NCBI GenBank assembly: GCA_026003615.1 | Contig: BPHQ01000001.1 | Location: 620,001 to 684,000, forward strand | Reading direction: 5' to 3' | Length of the DNA stretch: 64,000 bases | Origin: Bellilinea sp. | GTDB taxonomy: Bacteria; Chloroflexota; Anaerolineae; Anaerolineales; Anaerolineaceae | Part shown: piece after piece, positions 26,493-35,501 of the stretch | Numbering within the stretch: the stretch's first letter is position 1 | Layout: every line of letters begins with the position of its first letter | The notes under the pieces: generated by a model | The model's input: only the letters and a program-made list of their open reading frames with translations | Told to the model about the DNA's origin: nothing | Database searches by the model: none | Position numbers and translations under genes: made by a program

Positions 26493-28577
26493 ATGGACGA
26501 GAATTCCCCTTCCTCTGCACCTCAATTGCTCAGCGGTTGGCGTTTGATCATGACCTACCTTGTGATTGGTGGGGTTATCGCGTTTTATTTGTTTCGATTG
26601 TTCACCATACAAATTCTTCAAAATGAAGCCTATTTGATTCGAGCGGAAGATAACCGGACGAATGTTGTCCGGCTGCCAACCCAACGGGGTTTAATATTTG
26701 ACCGCAACGGCACGGTCCTGGCCCGGAATATCGCTTCCTACAATGTGGTGATAACCCCGGCAAATCTTCCGACAGATGAGGGGGCTGTGCAGGAAGTTTA
26801 TCGCCAATTGTCTGCATTAATCAATGTGCCCGTTAACAATGGGGAGATCAATGAAGAAACGGTGCGCAACTTTACACCGTGCTTCAATGATCTGGGAATC
26901 GCCCAAATTGTGTTCATCGGTGATTCACTGGCACCTTACAGCCCCGTTCGGGTTAAGTGCAATATTGACGAAACTACTGCCATGGTGATTCGTGAAAAGA
27001 GCGCCGATTTACCGGGGGTGGAAATTGAAATCGAACCGATCCGCGATTATCCTACCGGTGTGCTTACTTCGACGATTGTTGGTTTTTTGGGACCCATTCC
27101 GGCAATCGAGCAGGATTACTGGGAAAGCCTTGGTTTTGTTGCTAACCGGGATAAGGTTGGCTACGCCGGCGTGGAAAACAGCCTGAATGATATTTTGATG
27201 GGGAAAAACGGGCGGCGGGTTGTGGAAGTAGATAATGCTGGAAAAATCATTCGTGATGTTGAACCCCCTGTTGAACCTGTGCCGGGGAATAATATTCATC
27301 TCACGATTGATGTGCGTTTACAGGCAGCAGCGCGGGCAGCACTATTGAACAATATGCAGTTTTACAATATCCGTGTGGGTGATCCTGATCGTTATACTCA
27401 GGGGGTTGTGATTGTGATGGATGTCCGCACCGGTGAGATACTTGCGTTGGTTTCTCACCCCACCTTTGAAAATAATCGTATGGCGCGGTTCATCCCGGCA
27501 TACTATTACGAGCAGCTCACCCGTGATCCGGCCCGACCGCTGTTTAACCATGCTATTTCCGCCGAACATTCACCGGGTTCGGTTTACAAACTGGCAACTG
27601 CCATTGGAGCGCTCAACGAAGGGGTGGTCACCCCAGAGCAGGTACTTTTCGATCCCGGTGTGATTAAGTTGGAGCAACGGTTTGCTCCGAATGATCCCCG
27701 GCCTCGGTTTGAAGAATATGTTTGCTACACCTACAAGACTACCGGAGAAGGTCATGGAGACGTCAATTTTGTCAAGGGGGTGGGTGTTTCATGTAATGTG
27801 TATTTTTATAAATTGGGCGGCGGATATCAGGATGAGGTTCCAAACGGGGGTTTGGGTATATGGCGGCTCAAAGAGTATGCGCAGGCTTTAGGCTACGGTC
27901 GAACTTTTGGAATTGAACTACCCGGTGAGGCTGACGGGTTGGTTCCTGACCCGACATGGAAACGACGTACCGTTGGTGAGAACTGGGCAACGGGAGATAC
28001 TTACCTTGCTGCGGTGGGTGAGGGGTATGATCTGGCGACACCGTTGCAGGTTCTGGTTTCCGCAGCTACGATTGCCAACAATGGCCGGATGATGAAACCG
28101 ACTCTAGTCAAGGAAATTACCAATAGTGCAGGTGAGGTCATTCGTCCGTTTGTTCCTCAGGTAATCTGGGACATCACCAAGGATCCGGTTATCAATATCT
28201 ATGATGAAAATTTCTTCCAAACTGGAGAAAAGAAAACCGTGCAGCCGTGGGTTTTGGAAGAAGTACGTAAAGGCATGCGTTATACCACTGTTGAAGGTAC
28301 GGCAGCGTTGATCTTTGCAGGAGCCACTTTTGAATCGGCTGGTAAAACCGGCACGGCAGAGTATTGTGACAACGTTGCGCGTGAAAAAGGATTGTGTCAA
28401 CGGGGAAACTGGCCATCTCATGCGTGGTATGTGGGTTTTGCGCCATATAATAACCCCGAAATTGCGGTGGTAGCCTTTGTGTATAACGGTGGTGAAGGTG
28501 CTGTGCTGGCTGCTCCCGTTGTACGAAGAACGATGGAAGCTTACTTCGAATTAAAACAGATTGATGAAGGCGAGTAA
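26493..28577 (+). CDS. mrdA: Penicillin-binding protein 2 (peptidoglycan transpeptidase)
   Basis: 694 residues. A single membrane helix (about 15-37), the class B dimerisation/pedestal region (LPTQRGLIFDRNGTVLARN) and a transpeptidase domain with the active-site SxxK in HSPGSVYKLATAIG, SCN in GVSCNVYFYKLG and the KTG triad in SAGKTGTAEYC. It crosslinks wall peptides during elongation with RodA. The operon position after mreBCD supports PBP2 rather than FtsI. An aspartate-rich loop is not obvious; the length is at the upper end of the family. Confidence 0.93.
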   Translation: MDENSPSSAPQLLSGWRLIMTYLVIGGVIAFYLFRLFTIQILQNEAYLIRAEDNRTNVVRLPTQRGLIFDRNGTVLARNIASYNVVITPANLPTDEGAVQEVYRQLSALINVPVNNGEINEETVRNFTPCFNDLGIAQIVFIGDSLAPYSPVRVKCNIDETTAMVIREKSADLPGVEIEIEPIRDYPTGVLTSTIVGFLGPIPAIEQDYWESLGFVANRDKVGYAGVENSLNDILMGKNGRRVVEVDNAGKIIRDVEPPVEPVPGNNIHLTIDVRLQAAARAALLNNMQFYNIRVGDPDRYTQGVVIVMDVRTGEILALVSHPTFENNRMARFIPAYYYEQLTRDPARPLFNHAISAEHSPGSVYKLATAIGALNEGVVTPEQVLFDPGVIKLEQRFAPNDPRPRFEEYVCYTYKTTGEGHGDVNFVKGVGVSCNVYFYKLGGGYQDEVPNGGLGIWRLKEYAQALGYGRTFGIELPGEADGLVPDPTWKRRTVGENWATGDTYLAAVGEGYDLATPLQVLVSAATIANNGRMMKPTLVKEITNSAGEVIRPFVPQVIWDITKDPVINIYDENFFQTGEKKTVQPWVLEEVRKGMRYTTVEGTAALIFAGATFESAGKTGTAEYCDNVAREKGLCQRGNWPSHAWYVGFAPYNNPEIAVVAFVYNGGEGAVLAAPVVRRTMEAYFELKQIDEGE

Positions 28578-28625
28578 TTTTCCAAAAAGCAGTTGTTCAT
28601 TTTAGAAACAAAACCTCGCAGGCTT

Positions 28626-28634
28626 TGCTATAAT
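28626..28634 (+). promoter_or_regulatory. Extended -10 promoter immediately upstream of minC
   Basis: TGCTATAAT; the hexamer ends eight bases before the first ATG of minC, so a transcript from it could begin at that ATG (leaderless). Confidence 0.5.
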
Positions 28635-28642
28635 CAATTCTT

Positions 28643-29377
28643 ATGATTACAAGAACGACGAATCAGGACGAAAGATCCGGTTATAAAGCCGATAACGAGA
28701 AGGACAGCCCAATTATGATCAAGGGCATTCGCGAGGGGTTACTTGTCACTCTTGGCGAAGGGGATTGGGATACGTTACAGGAGCGTTTATTAAGACAAAT
28801 AGAGGAAAAGGGTGCCTTTTTCCGGGGGGCACGCATGGCTGTGGATGTGGGTAATCGGATACTTCATGCAGCCCAAATGGGAGCCTTACGTGATCGGCTG
28901 TCTGACCGAGAGATTTCTTTATGGGCGGTTATCAGCCATTCGCCCGTCACCGAACAGACAGCGCAAGTTTTGGGGCTGGCAACCCGCCTATCTACTCCAA
29001 AGCCCGAACGAGTAGTAAGGCAGCTGGATACCCAACTGCCCGGTGAGGATGCTATTTTGATTCAAAGAACACTGCGCTCTGGTTTTCGGGTTTCAACCCA
29101 TGGCCATGTGGTGGTGATTGGGGATGTCAACCCCGGTGCGGAGATCATTGCCGATGGAAATGTAGTCGTTTGGGGAAGACTGCGTGGTACAGTGCATGCA
29201 GGTGCTCAAGGAAATGAACAAAGCATTGTGTGTGCATTGGAAATGAATCCCACTCAACTTCGCATAGCCAATATTTTTTATTCATCACCTGTTAAGAAGA
29301 AAAATAAGGGTGCTGAAATTGCCCGAATTTTTAAAAATGAAATAATCACAGAAATCTGGAATGTAAAAGGGAAATAA
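28643..29377 (+). CDS. minC: Septum site-determining protein MinC
   Basis: 244 residues as tracked. The N-terminal domain (IKGIREGLLVTLGEGDWDTL...FFRGARMAVDVGNRIL) and the C-terminal beta-helix domain (TLRSGFRVSTHGHVVVIGDVNPGAEIIADGNVVVWGRLRGTVHAGA) are both typical. MinC, carried by MinD, blocks FtsZ ring assembly away from mid-cell. Two starts are possible: ATG 28643 has no ribosome site but sits at the predicted transcript start; ATG 28715 has AAGGA ten bases upstream and gives the usual family N-terminus (220 residues). About 23 C-terminal residues past the core are lysine-rich. Confidence 0.94.
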   Translation: MITRTTNQDERSGYKADNEKDSPIMIKGIREGLLVTLGEGDWDTLQERLLRQIEEKGAFFRGARMAVDVGNRILHAAQMGALRDRLSDREISLWAVISHSPVTEQTAQVLGLATRLSTPKPERVVRQLDTQLPGEDAILIQRTLRSGFRVSTHGHVVVIGDVNPGAEIIADGNVVVWGRLRGTVHAGAQGNEQSIVCALEMNPTQLRIANIFYSSPVKKKNKGAEIARIFKNEIITEIWNVKGK

Positions 29378-29386
29378 GGGAGGAGA

Positions 29387-30190
29387 ATGGCAGCAAAAGT
29401 ACTTACGATAACTTCAGGAAAAGGCGGTGTTGGAAAAACAACGACCACCGCAAATATCGCCGTTGCCCTGGCGGCGTTGTCCTATAAGGTTGTATGTATT
29501 GATGCAGACATCGGACTGCGTAATCTCGATGTGGTTCTCGGATTGGAAAATCGGATTGTCTACGATGTTGTTGACGTGGTCGAGGGACGTTGCAGGCTGC
29601 GCCAAGCCATGATTCGCGATAAACGATTGCCGGAATTGTACTTAATTCCGGCTGCCCAAACGCGGGATAAGAATGCCATATCGCCAAGTGACATGGTTCG
29701 TTTGTGTGATGAATTGAGGAATGAGGTTGATTGGATTTTGATTGATTCACCAGCGGGAATTGAACGCGGTTTTCGCAACGCTCTAGCCCCTGCGGATTTG
29801 GTGGTGGTCGTCACTAATCCAGAAGTCTCGGCGGTGCGGGATGCTGACCGCATCATCGGTTTGATCGAAGCCGAGGAGAAAGGACCGGCTCGCCTGATTT
29901 TGAATCGGGTCAATATGAATCTGGTCAAACGTGGAGATATGCTTAATGCGGATGATGTGCTCGAATTACTGGCGGTTGAATTGATTGGAATTGTACCGGA
30001 AGACGAGGCGGTGGTGGTATCAACCAATCGCGGGCAGCCGGTTGCGCTGGATGGGAAAAGCAAAGCCGGCCTGGCATTTCAGAATATTGCTCGCCGCTTG
30101 AATGGAGAGCAGGTACCGTTTCTCAGTCTCGACGAAAAGGATGGATTTTTTGCCCGCCTTGGCAGGATGTTCCGAACAGGAGGTGCTTGA
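29387..30190 (+). CDS. minD: Septum site-determining ATPase MinD
   Basis: 267 residues. Deviant Walker A SGKGGVGKTTTTANIAVAL, DADIGLRNLDVVLGLE, IDSPAGIERGF and the C-terminal amphipathic membrane-targeting helix (GFFARLGRMFRTGG). It recruits MinC to the membrane and is released by MinE. Ribosome site GGAGG just before the ATG; nine bases after minC. Confidence 0.97.
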   Translation: MAAKVLTITSGKGGVGKTTTTANIAVALAALSYKVVCIDADIGLRNLDVVLGLENRIVYDVVDVVEGRCRLRQAMIRDKRLPELYLIPAAQTRDKNAISPSDMVRLCDELRNEVDWILIDSPAGIERGFRNALAPADLVVVVTNPEVSAVRDADRIIGLIEAEEKGPARLILNRVNMNLVKRGDMLNADDVLELLAVELIGIVPEDEAVVVSTNRGQPVALDGKSKAGLAFQNIARRLNGEQVPFLSLDEKDGFFARLGRMFRTGGA

Positions 30191-30192
30191 TC

Positions 30193-30459
30193 ATGGCTGG
30201 CTGGTTGGAACAACTGCTCGGTAAAAAAGATAAAAGTGCCGAACAAGCCAAGGAACGGCTAAAACTGGTCTTGATTCACGACCGGACGGATTTAACTCCG
30301 CATCAATTAGAAGTGATGAAAAATGAATTGTTGGAAGTGATCTCGCGGCATGTTGCGATTGACCCTTCTGCAGTTAAGATAGACATGGCACAGGATGGCC
30401 GTGAACAGCGGTTGATCGCCGATATTCCCCTCAAGCCTGCGAATGCCCGGCGGAGATAA
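30193..30459 (+). CDS. minE: Cell division topological specificity factor MinE
   Basis: 88 residues. The N-terminal MAGWLEQLLGKK helix is membrane-binding; ERLKLVLIHDRTDLTPHQLEVMKNELLEVISRHVAID is the MinD-contacting and dimerisation core. It stimulates MinD ATPase and gives the Min system its spatial pattern. The track starts at a TTG overlapping the minD stop; ATG 30193, nine bases after AGGAGG, is better. Confidence 0.95.
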   Translation: MAGWLEQLLGKKDKSAEQAKERLKLVLIHDRTDLTPHQLEVMKNELLEVISRHVAIDPSAVKIDMAQDGREQRLIADIPLKPANARRR

Positions 30460-30471
30460 CGAAAAATTTCG

Positions 30472-31599
30472 ATGTTAAGACGAGAAGTTTGGCGTCACTT
30501 TGATTACTGGTTATTTGGGGTGGTTTTAATCCTTTGTGTGTTTGGGATTGTCATGATCCGCTCGGCGATTGCCGGTAATGAAGAACTGGCTGGCTCTGTT
30601 CAAAGCCAATCCATTTATGTAGCGTTGGGAATGGGGATTATTATCGTTACTGCTTCGATTAATTATCGAACGTGGTCGTCTCTTTCTCGATTAATGTATA
30701 TCTTTGGTGTAATCATGTTGGTTGGCATCAACATCATTGGCGAAGCCGCCTTCGGATCTACCCGCTGGTTTCGAGCAGGGGTTATCAATATTCAGCCATC
30801 CGAATTGGCTAAAATCATTATGATTATTGTGCTTGCAGATTATTTTTCCCGCACCGCCGATCAGCCTAAAAATTTGCTCTGGATTGGCAAGAGCGCATTG
30901 ATGACTTTTGGGATGGTGGTGTGGATTTTATTGCAGCCCAATCTAAGTACCTCTATTGTGGTAATTGTGATCTGGTTTGCTTTAATGTGGATCAGTGGCT
31001 TACCAACCCGTTACATCATCATTTTTGGAATACTCGGTGTGGCCATATTTGCTCTCTTAGTTGGTCTATTGGCGGCAGGAGTTGATGTGCCTTTCATAGA
31101 ACGATATCAGGTCAACCGTATTGTCAATTTCCTTTTCCCTGATCCAAATGCCCGCCACGGTGAAACCTATAATATTGAACAAGCCCTGATCACGATTGGA
31201 AATGGAGGATTGTTCGGCAAGGGATACGGGGCCGGCACGCAGGTTCAATTACGTTTTCTGAAAGTGCGTCATACGGACTTTATCTTTTCGGCCATGGCGG
31301 AAGAGTTCGGATTTGTTGGTACCACAATGGTTATTGGACTTTTGGTTTTCGTGGTCATTCGTTGCCTGCGGGTAGCGCAAAAAGCGAGTGATACCTTTGG
31401 TAGTTTGATTGCCTATGGTATCGCCATATTGATTTTCTTTCAAATGGCCGTTAATATTGGGGTCAATTTAAATGTATTGCCGGTTACGGGTTTAACCCTG
31501 CCCTTTATCAGTTATGGTGGTAGTTCGTTGATTTCATTGGTACTGGGGATTGGGCTGGTGGAAAGTGTCGCGGCTCATAGCCAGACCTTAGATTTTTAA
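30472..31599 (+). CDS. rodA: RodA, SEDS-family peptidoglycan glycosyltransferase
   Basis: 375 residues, about ten membrane helices. Contains STRWFRAGVINIQPSELAKI, the YNIEQALITIGNGGLFGKGYGAGTQVQLRFLKVRHTDFIFSAMAEEFGF loop and the closing LPVTGLTLPFISYGGSSLI, all SEDS signatures. RodA polymerises glycan strands with PBP2. Placement in the mre/min cluster favours RodA over FtsW. Confidence 0.95.
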   Translation: MLRREVWRHFDYWLFGVVLILCVFGIVMIRSAIAGNEELAGSVQSQSIYVALGMGIIIVTASINYRTWSSLSRLMYIFGVIMLVGINIIGEAAFGSTRWFRAGVINIQPSELAKIIMIIVLADYFSRTADQPKNLLWIGKSALMTFGMVVWILLQPNLSTSIVVIVIWFALMWISGLPTRYIIIFGILGVAIFALLVGLLAAGVDVPFIERYQVNRIVNFLFPDPNARHGETYNIEQALITIGNGGLFGKGYGAGTQVQLRFLKVRHTDFIFSAMAEEFGFVGTTMVIGLLVFVVIRCLRVAQKASDTFGSLIAYGIAILIFFQMAVNIGVNLNVLPVTGLTLPFISYGGSSLISLVLGIGLVESVAAHSQTLDF

Positions 31600-31616
31600 A
31601 GTTCACAAGGAGCATT

Positions 31617-33131
31617 ATGGCTGAATCACTCTCTCCTGTGCGGGTTCGTTTTGCCCCTTCACCAACCGGGCATTTGCATATCGGCGGAGCACGCACAGCA
31701 CTCTATAATTATCTGCTAGCCCGGAAAACTGGCGGTCAATTTATTTTGAGAATTGAAGATACTGATCGAAAGCGTTATGTCCCGGGAGCGGAAGAGGAAA
31801 TCATCCGGGGGTTACGCTGGCTGGGGCTGGAATGGGATGAAGGCCCGGACAAGGGCGGTCCTTACGGCCCCTATCGGCAATCACAAAGGAAAGAGATTTA
31901 CCAGCAGTATGCCAGACAATTAATCGAAGAAGGAAAAGCCTATTATTGCTTTTGTTCTCCTCAACGATTGGAAGCCGTTCGTCAAGGGCAATTAAGTCGG
32001 AAAGAATCGCCACACTATGACGGCACCTGCCGTCGGCTTAATCCTGACGAAGCACAGGCACGGGCATCAGCCGGTGAACCCCATGTGATTCGCTTCAAGA
32101 CCCCCCAGGAAGGAACAACTACCGTTACCGACCTCCTGCGCGGGGAGATTTCCGTTGAAAATCGGGTTTTGGACGACTACATTCTGGTTAAATCGGATGG
32201 ATTGGCGTTGTATCATCTGGCTGCGGCAGTGGATGATCACCTGATGAAAATCACCCATGTCATTCGCGGTTCGGAGTGGCTGCCGACTTTCCCTCTGCAC
32301 GGTTTGATCCACCGTGCGTTTGGTTGGGAGGAACCGGTTTGGGTTCATCTCTCGGTATTTCTCAAGCCGAGTGGCAAAGGCAAGATGAGCAAGCGCGAAT
32401 CGGCAGAGTTGATTAAGGATGGTTATTCCATTTTTATTAAAGACTTGCAAAGCCTTGGATACCTGCCGGAGGCGGTTGTTAACTGGATTGCGTTGATGGG
32501 ATGGAGCTACGATGATCATACCGAGTTTTTCACCATGACCGATTTGATTGAAAAATTTAGTTTGGAGCGGCTAAACCCCGCTCCAGCAGCGATTAATTTC
32601 ACAAAATTCGATCATTTCAACGGCTTACATATCCGTCATTTGTCCGTTGACGAGTTGGCGGTGAGGGTCAAGCCATTTCTGACCGAAAAAGGGTATACCG
32701 TTTCTGATGAAATACTGCTGAAAGTGACTCCCTTGATTCAGGAACGCCTTCATACACTCGATGAAGCCCCAGAAATTGCCGGTTTCTTTTTCGTTGACGA
32801 GGTTCAACCAGCGGTTGAAGAATTGATTGTAAAGGATATGAGTATTCACCAGTCTTATGAACTGGCAGAAAGAATCCTGCAGATATTAAGAGACTTGCCG
32901 GATATGAAACTTTCAACTGCCGAACCTGCAATGCGCCAACTGGTAGAAGAAACCGGTCTGAAACCAGCGCAAGTTTTTGGGTTAGTGCGCGTGGCAGTCA
33001 CGGGACAGAAAGTCAGTCCACCCTTGTTTGAAAGCATGGAAATAATTGGTAAAGAAAAGGTAATTCACCGAATGGAAAAGGCGGTTGCCTTGCTGAAGCG
33101 AATGGCGGAACAAGCCGCAACGCAAGCCTAG
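31617..33131 (+). CDS. gltX: Glutamyl-tRNA synthetase
   Basis: 504 residues, class I synthetase. HIGH-type motif in [18 protein letters not shown], the KMSKR loop in [13 protein letters not shown], and an alpha-helical anticodon-binding C-terminus. Attaches glutamate to tRNA-Glu. AAGGAG lies five bases before the ATG, 17 bases after rodA. Since glnS is next door, this enzyme probably need not charge tRNA-Gln. The last codons overlap the -35 of the tRNA-Gln promoter. Confidence 0.96.
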   Translation: MAESLSPVRVRFAPSPTGHLHIGGARTALYNYLLARKTGGQFILRIEDTDRKRYVPGAEEEIIRGLRWLGLEWDEGPDKGGPYGPYRQSQRKEIYQQYARQLIEEGKAYYCFCSPQRLEAVRQGQLSRKESPHYDGTCRRLNPDEAQARASAGEPHVIRFKTPQEGTTTVTDLLRGEISVENRVLDDYILVKSDGLALYHLAAAVDDHLMKITHVIRGSEWLPTFPLHGLIHRAFGWEEPVWVHLSVFLKPSGKGKMSKRESAELIKDGYSIFIKDLQSLGYLPEAVVNWIALMGWSYDDHTEFFTMTDLIEKFSLERLNPAPAAINFTKFDHFNGLHIRHLSVDELAVRVKPFLTEKGYTVSDEILLKVTPLIQERLHTLDEAPEIAGFFFVDEVQPAVEELIVKDMSIHQSYELAERILQILRDLPDMKLSTAEPAMRQLVEETGLKPAQVFGLVRVAVTGQKVSPPLFESMEIIGKEKVIHRMEKAVALLKRMAEQAATQA

Positions 33132-33157
33132 ACAGCCTCAGGGAAAAGTGATAGAAT
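33129..33157 (+). promoter_or_regulatory. Promoter of tRNA-Gln
   Basis: TAGACA, a 17-base spacer and TAGAAT: five of six consensus bases in each box. The -35 includes the gltX stop codon. Confidence 0.65.
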
Positions 33158-33172
33158 GTGGCACGTTAGATT

Positions 33173-33243
33173 TGGGGGCTCGTCCAACGGCAGGACAGCA
33201 GACTCTGGATCTGTTGATAGGGGTTCGAATCCTCTGCCCCCAG
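33173..33243 (+). tRNA. tRNA-Gln (anticodon CTG)
   Basis: Acceptor TGGGGGC/GCCCCCA, D arm GTCC..GGAC, anticodon stem GCAGA/TCTGT with loop CTCTGGA (anticodon CTG), T arm with GGTTCGAATCC, discriminator G. CCA is not fully encoded. It sits between gltX and glnS. Confidence 0.94.
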
Positions 33244-33253
33244 CCTGATGGCG

Positions 33254-33284
33254 AAAGCACCCTTGCTAATAGGGTGCTTTTCTC
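33254..33284 (+). terminator. Terminator between tRNA-Gln and glnS
   Basis: AGCACCCT-TGCTAAT-AGGGTGCT followed by TTTTCT. It would end the tRNA transcript; glnS, 25 bases on, must rely on read-through or its own start. Confidence 0.75.
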
Positions 33285-33306
33285 TAATCTGCAGGAGGTT
33301 TTCAAG

Positions 33307-34992
33307 ATGACCGATCAAACCCAAGAATCCAGCAACTTCATCCTTGATGCAGTGAGGGAAGATCTCGAATCGGGACGGTTTAATTATGTGCGAACCCGTT
33401 TTCCACCGGAACCGAATGGATATTTGCATATAGGCCACGCCAAAGCGATTTGCATTGATTTTGAAACAGCTCAGGCGTTTGGCGGGACGACAAACCTGCG
33501 CTTTGACGATACCAATCCCGTCAAAGAGGATGTGGAATATGTCGAAGCGATCAAAGAAGATATCCGCTGGTTAGGATTTGATTGGGGTGATCGGGAGTTT
33601 TACGCCTCGGATTATTTTGAGCAATTGTATGAGTTTGCTGTTCAATTGATCAAGAAGGGAAAAGCTTATGTATGCCATCTCAGCCCCGATGAAATCCGCG
33701 AATATCGCGGAACACTGACCGAACCGGGGCGGGAAAGCCCTTACCGCAATCGAACAGTTGAAGAGAACCTGGAACTCTTTGAACGAATGCGAAAAGGAGA
33801 ATTTCCAGAAGGGGCGTGCGTGTTACGAGCCAAAATTGATATGGCATCTGGAAACATCAATATGCGCGATCCGGTCATGTACCGCATCATTCATGCACCC
33901 CATCACCGCACTGGTAACAAGTGGTGTATTTACCCAATGTACGATTTTGCGCACGGCCAGTGTGACTCAATCGAAGGAATCACCCATTCTCTTTGTGATT
34001 TGGCTTATGAAGACCACCGCCCATTGTATGAGTGGTTTATCCGTGAGTTAGGTATTTTCCCCAGCCGACAGATTGAATTTGCCCGGCTCAACCTGACTTA
34101 TACAATTCTCAGCAAGCGATTCTTGAAACAATTGGTTGAAGAAGGGCATGTCCGTGGGTGGGATGATCCTCGTATGCCGACCTTGCGCGGAATGAGGAGG
34201 CGGGGTTACACTCCCGAAGCCATACGGAAATTTATTAGCATGGTTGGGGTTTCCAAAAAAGAGAGCGTGGTGGATGTCGCTTTATTGGAAAGCGCGGTGC
34301 GGGATGACCTTAATTTGCGGGCTCCGCGGGTTATGGGAGTAATTGACCCGGTAAAACTGATTATCACCAATTACCCCGTAGGTCAGGTAGAAGAGTTGGA
34401 GGCCATTAACAATCCAGAGGACCCCGCTGCCGGAAGCCGAAAGGTGCCTTTTAGCCGTGAACTTTACATTGAACGGGATGATTTTCGGGAAGAGCCCCCG
34501 CCAAAATACTATCGTCTTGCTCCCGGCCGGGAGGTGCGATTACGCTGGGGTTACATCATAAAGTGTGTGAATTATGTCAAGGACCCACAGACCGGTCTGG
34601 TCAGCGAAATCCATTGCACCTATGACCCTGAAACGCGCGGCGGTTATGCGCCGGATGGCCGAAAAGTTCAAGGTACCATCCATTGGGTGTCAGCACCCCA
34701 CGCATTGGATGCCGAGGTGCGCTGGTATGACCGCCTTTTCACCGTTCCCAATCCTAATCAGCCGGAAGAGGGGAAAACCTTTTTGGATTATTTGAATCCG
34801 GAGTCCATGAAGATTATCAAAGGATGTAAGGTGGAAAAAAGTCTGGGAAATGCAAAGCCGGGTGACCGGTTTCAGTTTGAACGGAAAGGTTTCTTTTGTG
34901 TTGACCCGGATACGACCGATTCGCTGCTGGTCTTCAACCTAACCGTTACCTTGCGGGATACCTGGGCAAAAATTGAACAGAAACTGAAGTAA
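33307..34992 (+). CDS. glnS: Glutaminyl-tRNA synthetase
   Basis: 561 residues, class I synthetase. [25 protein letters not shown] carries the HIGH motif, [19 protein letters not shown] and [38 protein letters not shown] are GlnRS signatures, and LSKRFL is the KMSKS equivalent. The anticodon-binding beta barrels follow. It charges tRNA-Gln directly, so the organism does not depend solely on GatCAB amidation. The track ORF runs back through the tRNA; ATG 33307, preceded by AGGAGG, is the true start. Confidence 0.96.
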   Translation: MTDQTQESSNFILDAVREDLESGRFNYVRTRFPPEPNGYLHIGHAKAICIDFETAQAFGGTTNLRFDDTNPVKEDVEYVEAIKEDIRWLGFDWGDREFYASDYFEQLYEFAVQLIKKGKAYVCHLSPDEIREYRGTLTEPGRESPYRNRTVEENLELFERMRKGEFPEGACVLRAKIDMASGNINMRDPVMYRIIHAPHHRTGNKWCIYPMYDFAHGQCDSIEGITHSLCDLAYEDHRPLYEWFIRELGIFPSRQIEFARLNLTYTILSKRFLKQLVEEGHVRGWDDPRMPTLRGMRRRGYTPEAIRKFISMVGVSKKESVVDVALLESAVRDDLNLRAPRVMGVIDPVKLIITNYPVGQVEELEAINNPEDPAAGSRKVPFSRELYIERDDFREEPPPKYYRLAPGREVRLRWGYIIKCVNYVKDPQTGLVSEIHCTYDPETRGGYAPDGRKVQGTIHWVSAPHALDAEVRWYDRLFTVPNPNQPEEGKTFLDYLNPESMKIIKGCKVEKSLGNAKPGDRFQFERKGFFCVDPDTTDSLLVFNLTVTLRDTWAKIEQKLK

Positions 34993-35013
34993 TTATTTTT
35001 TTGAGATACCAGC

Positions 35014-35046
35014 AAGGTGCCCGATGTATCATCGGGCACCTTTTTA
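35014..35046 (+). terminator. Terminator after glnS
   Basis: AGGTGCCCGATG-TAT-CATCGGGCACCT followed by TTTTT; a 12-bp stem. Confidence 0.88.
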
Positions 35047-35080
35047 ATCTTAGGAATTTATTTGAAAAATAGACTATTTA

Positions 35081-35108
35081 TTTACTAAAACAATAAACAA
35101 TCTATAAT
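35081..35108 (+). promoter_or_regulatory. Promoter of the small membrane protein gene
   Basis: TTTACT, a 16-base spacer and TATAAT in a very AT-rich stretch, 18 bases before the ATG. Confidence 0.5.
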
Positions 35109-35126
35109 ATTATTATTGGTGTTTGC

Positions 35127-35501
35127 ATGGATGATGAACCTTTCTTTAAGTTTAATCAGTTTGAAGTTATTTGGGTTGGCCGTTTTTTCTGTGTAGTTTT
35201 GCTGTTTTTGATGGGGGCATTCTTTATCAATCAAATTGAAATTCTTTTTCAACAACCGGATATCATTGAAAATTACTTTCCTGTCAACCTGTTATTTCAA
35301 TTTGGAATGATTTGTGGATATATTGTTGCATTGAAAAAAGAAAAAGCAGGTTCTATTCTAATTGTAATTTTTTCATTCCTGTTTCTTTGGACCCTGGGCA
35401 TTCCTAAAATGTTCTTATTCTTTTTCATTATTTTGATCTCGCCCCTCTATTTTTTTGCCTATCATTGGTTTCGTGAATCGAGAGGAGGATCAGCAGAATA
35501 A
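35127..35501 (+). CDS. Small AT-rich integral membrane protein, unknown function
   Basis: 124 residues with about four hydrophobic helices (WVGRFFCVVLLFLMGAFFI, NLLFQFGMICGYIVAL, ILIVIFSFLFLWTLGI, MFLFFFIILISPLYFFAYHW) and short loops. I do not recognise a family. The codon use is strongly A/T (many TTT, ATT, AAT), visibly poorer in GC than the genes around it, and its last 40 bases overlap the end of the convergent MFS gene. It has its own promoter and follows a strong terminator, so it is a single-gene unit. Possibly a late arrival. Confidence 0.6.
   Translation: MDDEPFFKFNQFEVIWVGRFFCVVLLFLMGAFFINQIEILFQQPDIIENYFPVNLLFQFGMICGYIVALKKEKAGSILIVIFSFLFLWTLGIPKMFLFFFIILISPLYFFAYHWFRESRGGSAE

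Noticed and set aside
29560-30063. 167-codon ORF opposite minD
   Set aside because: Ser/Thr-rich antisense translation; minD in the other strand is certain.
33148-33306. N-terminal extension of glnS in the track
   Set aside because: The extra 53 codons read straight through tRNA-Gln and its terminator; ATG 33307 has AGGAGG in front.
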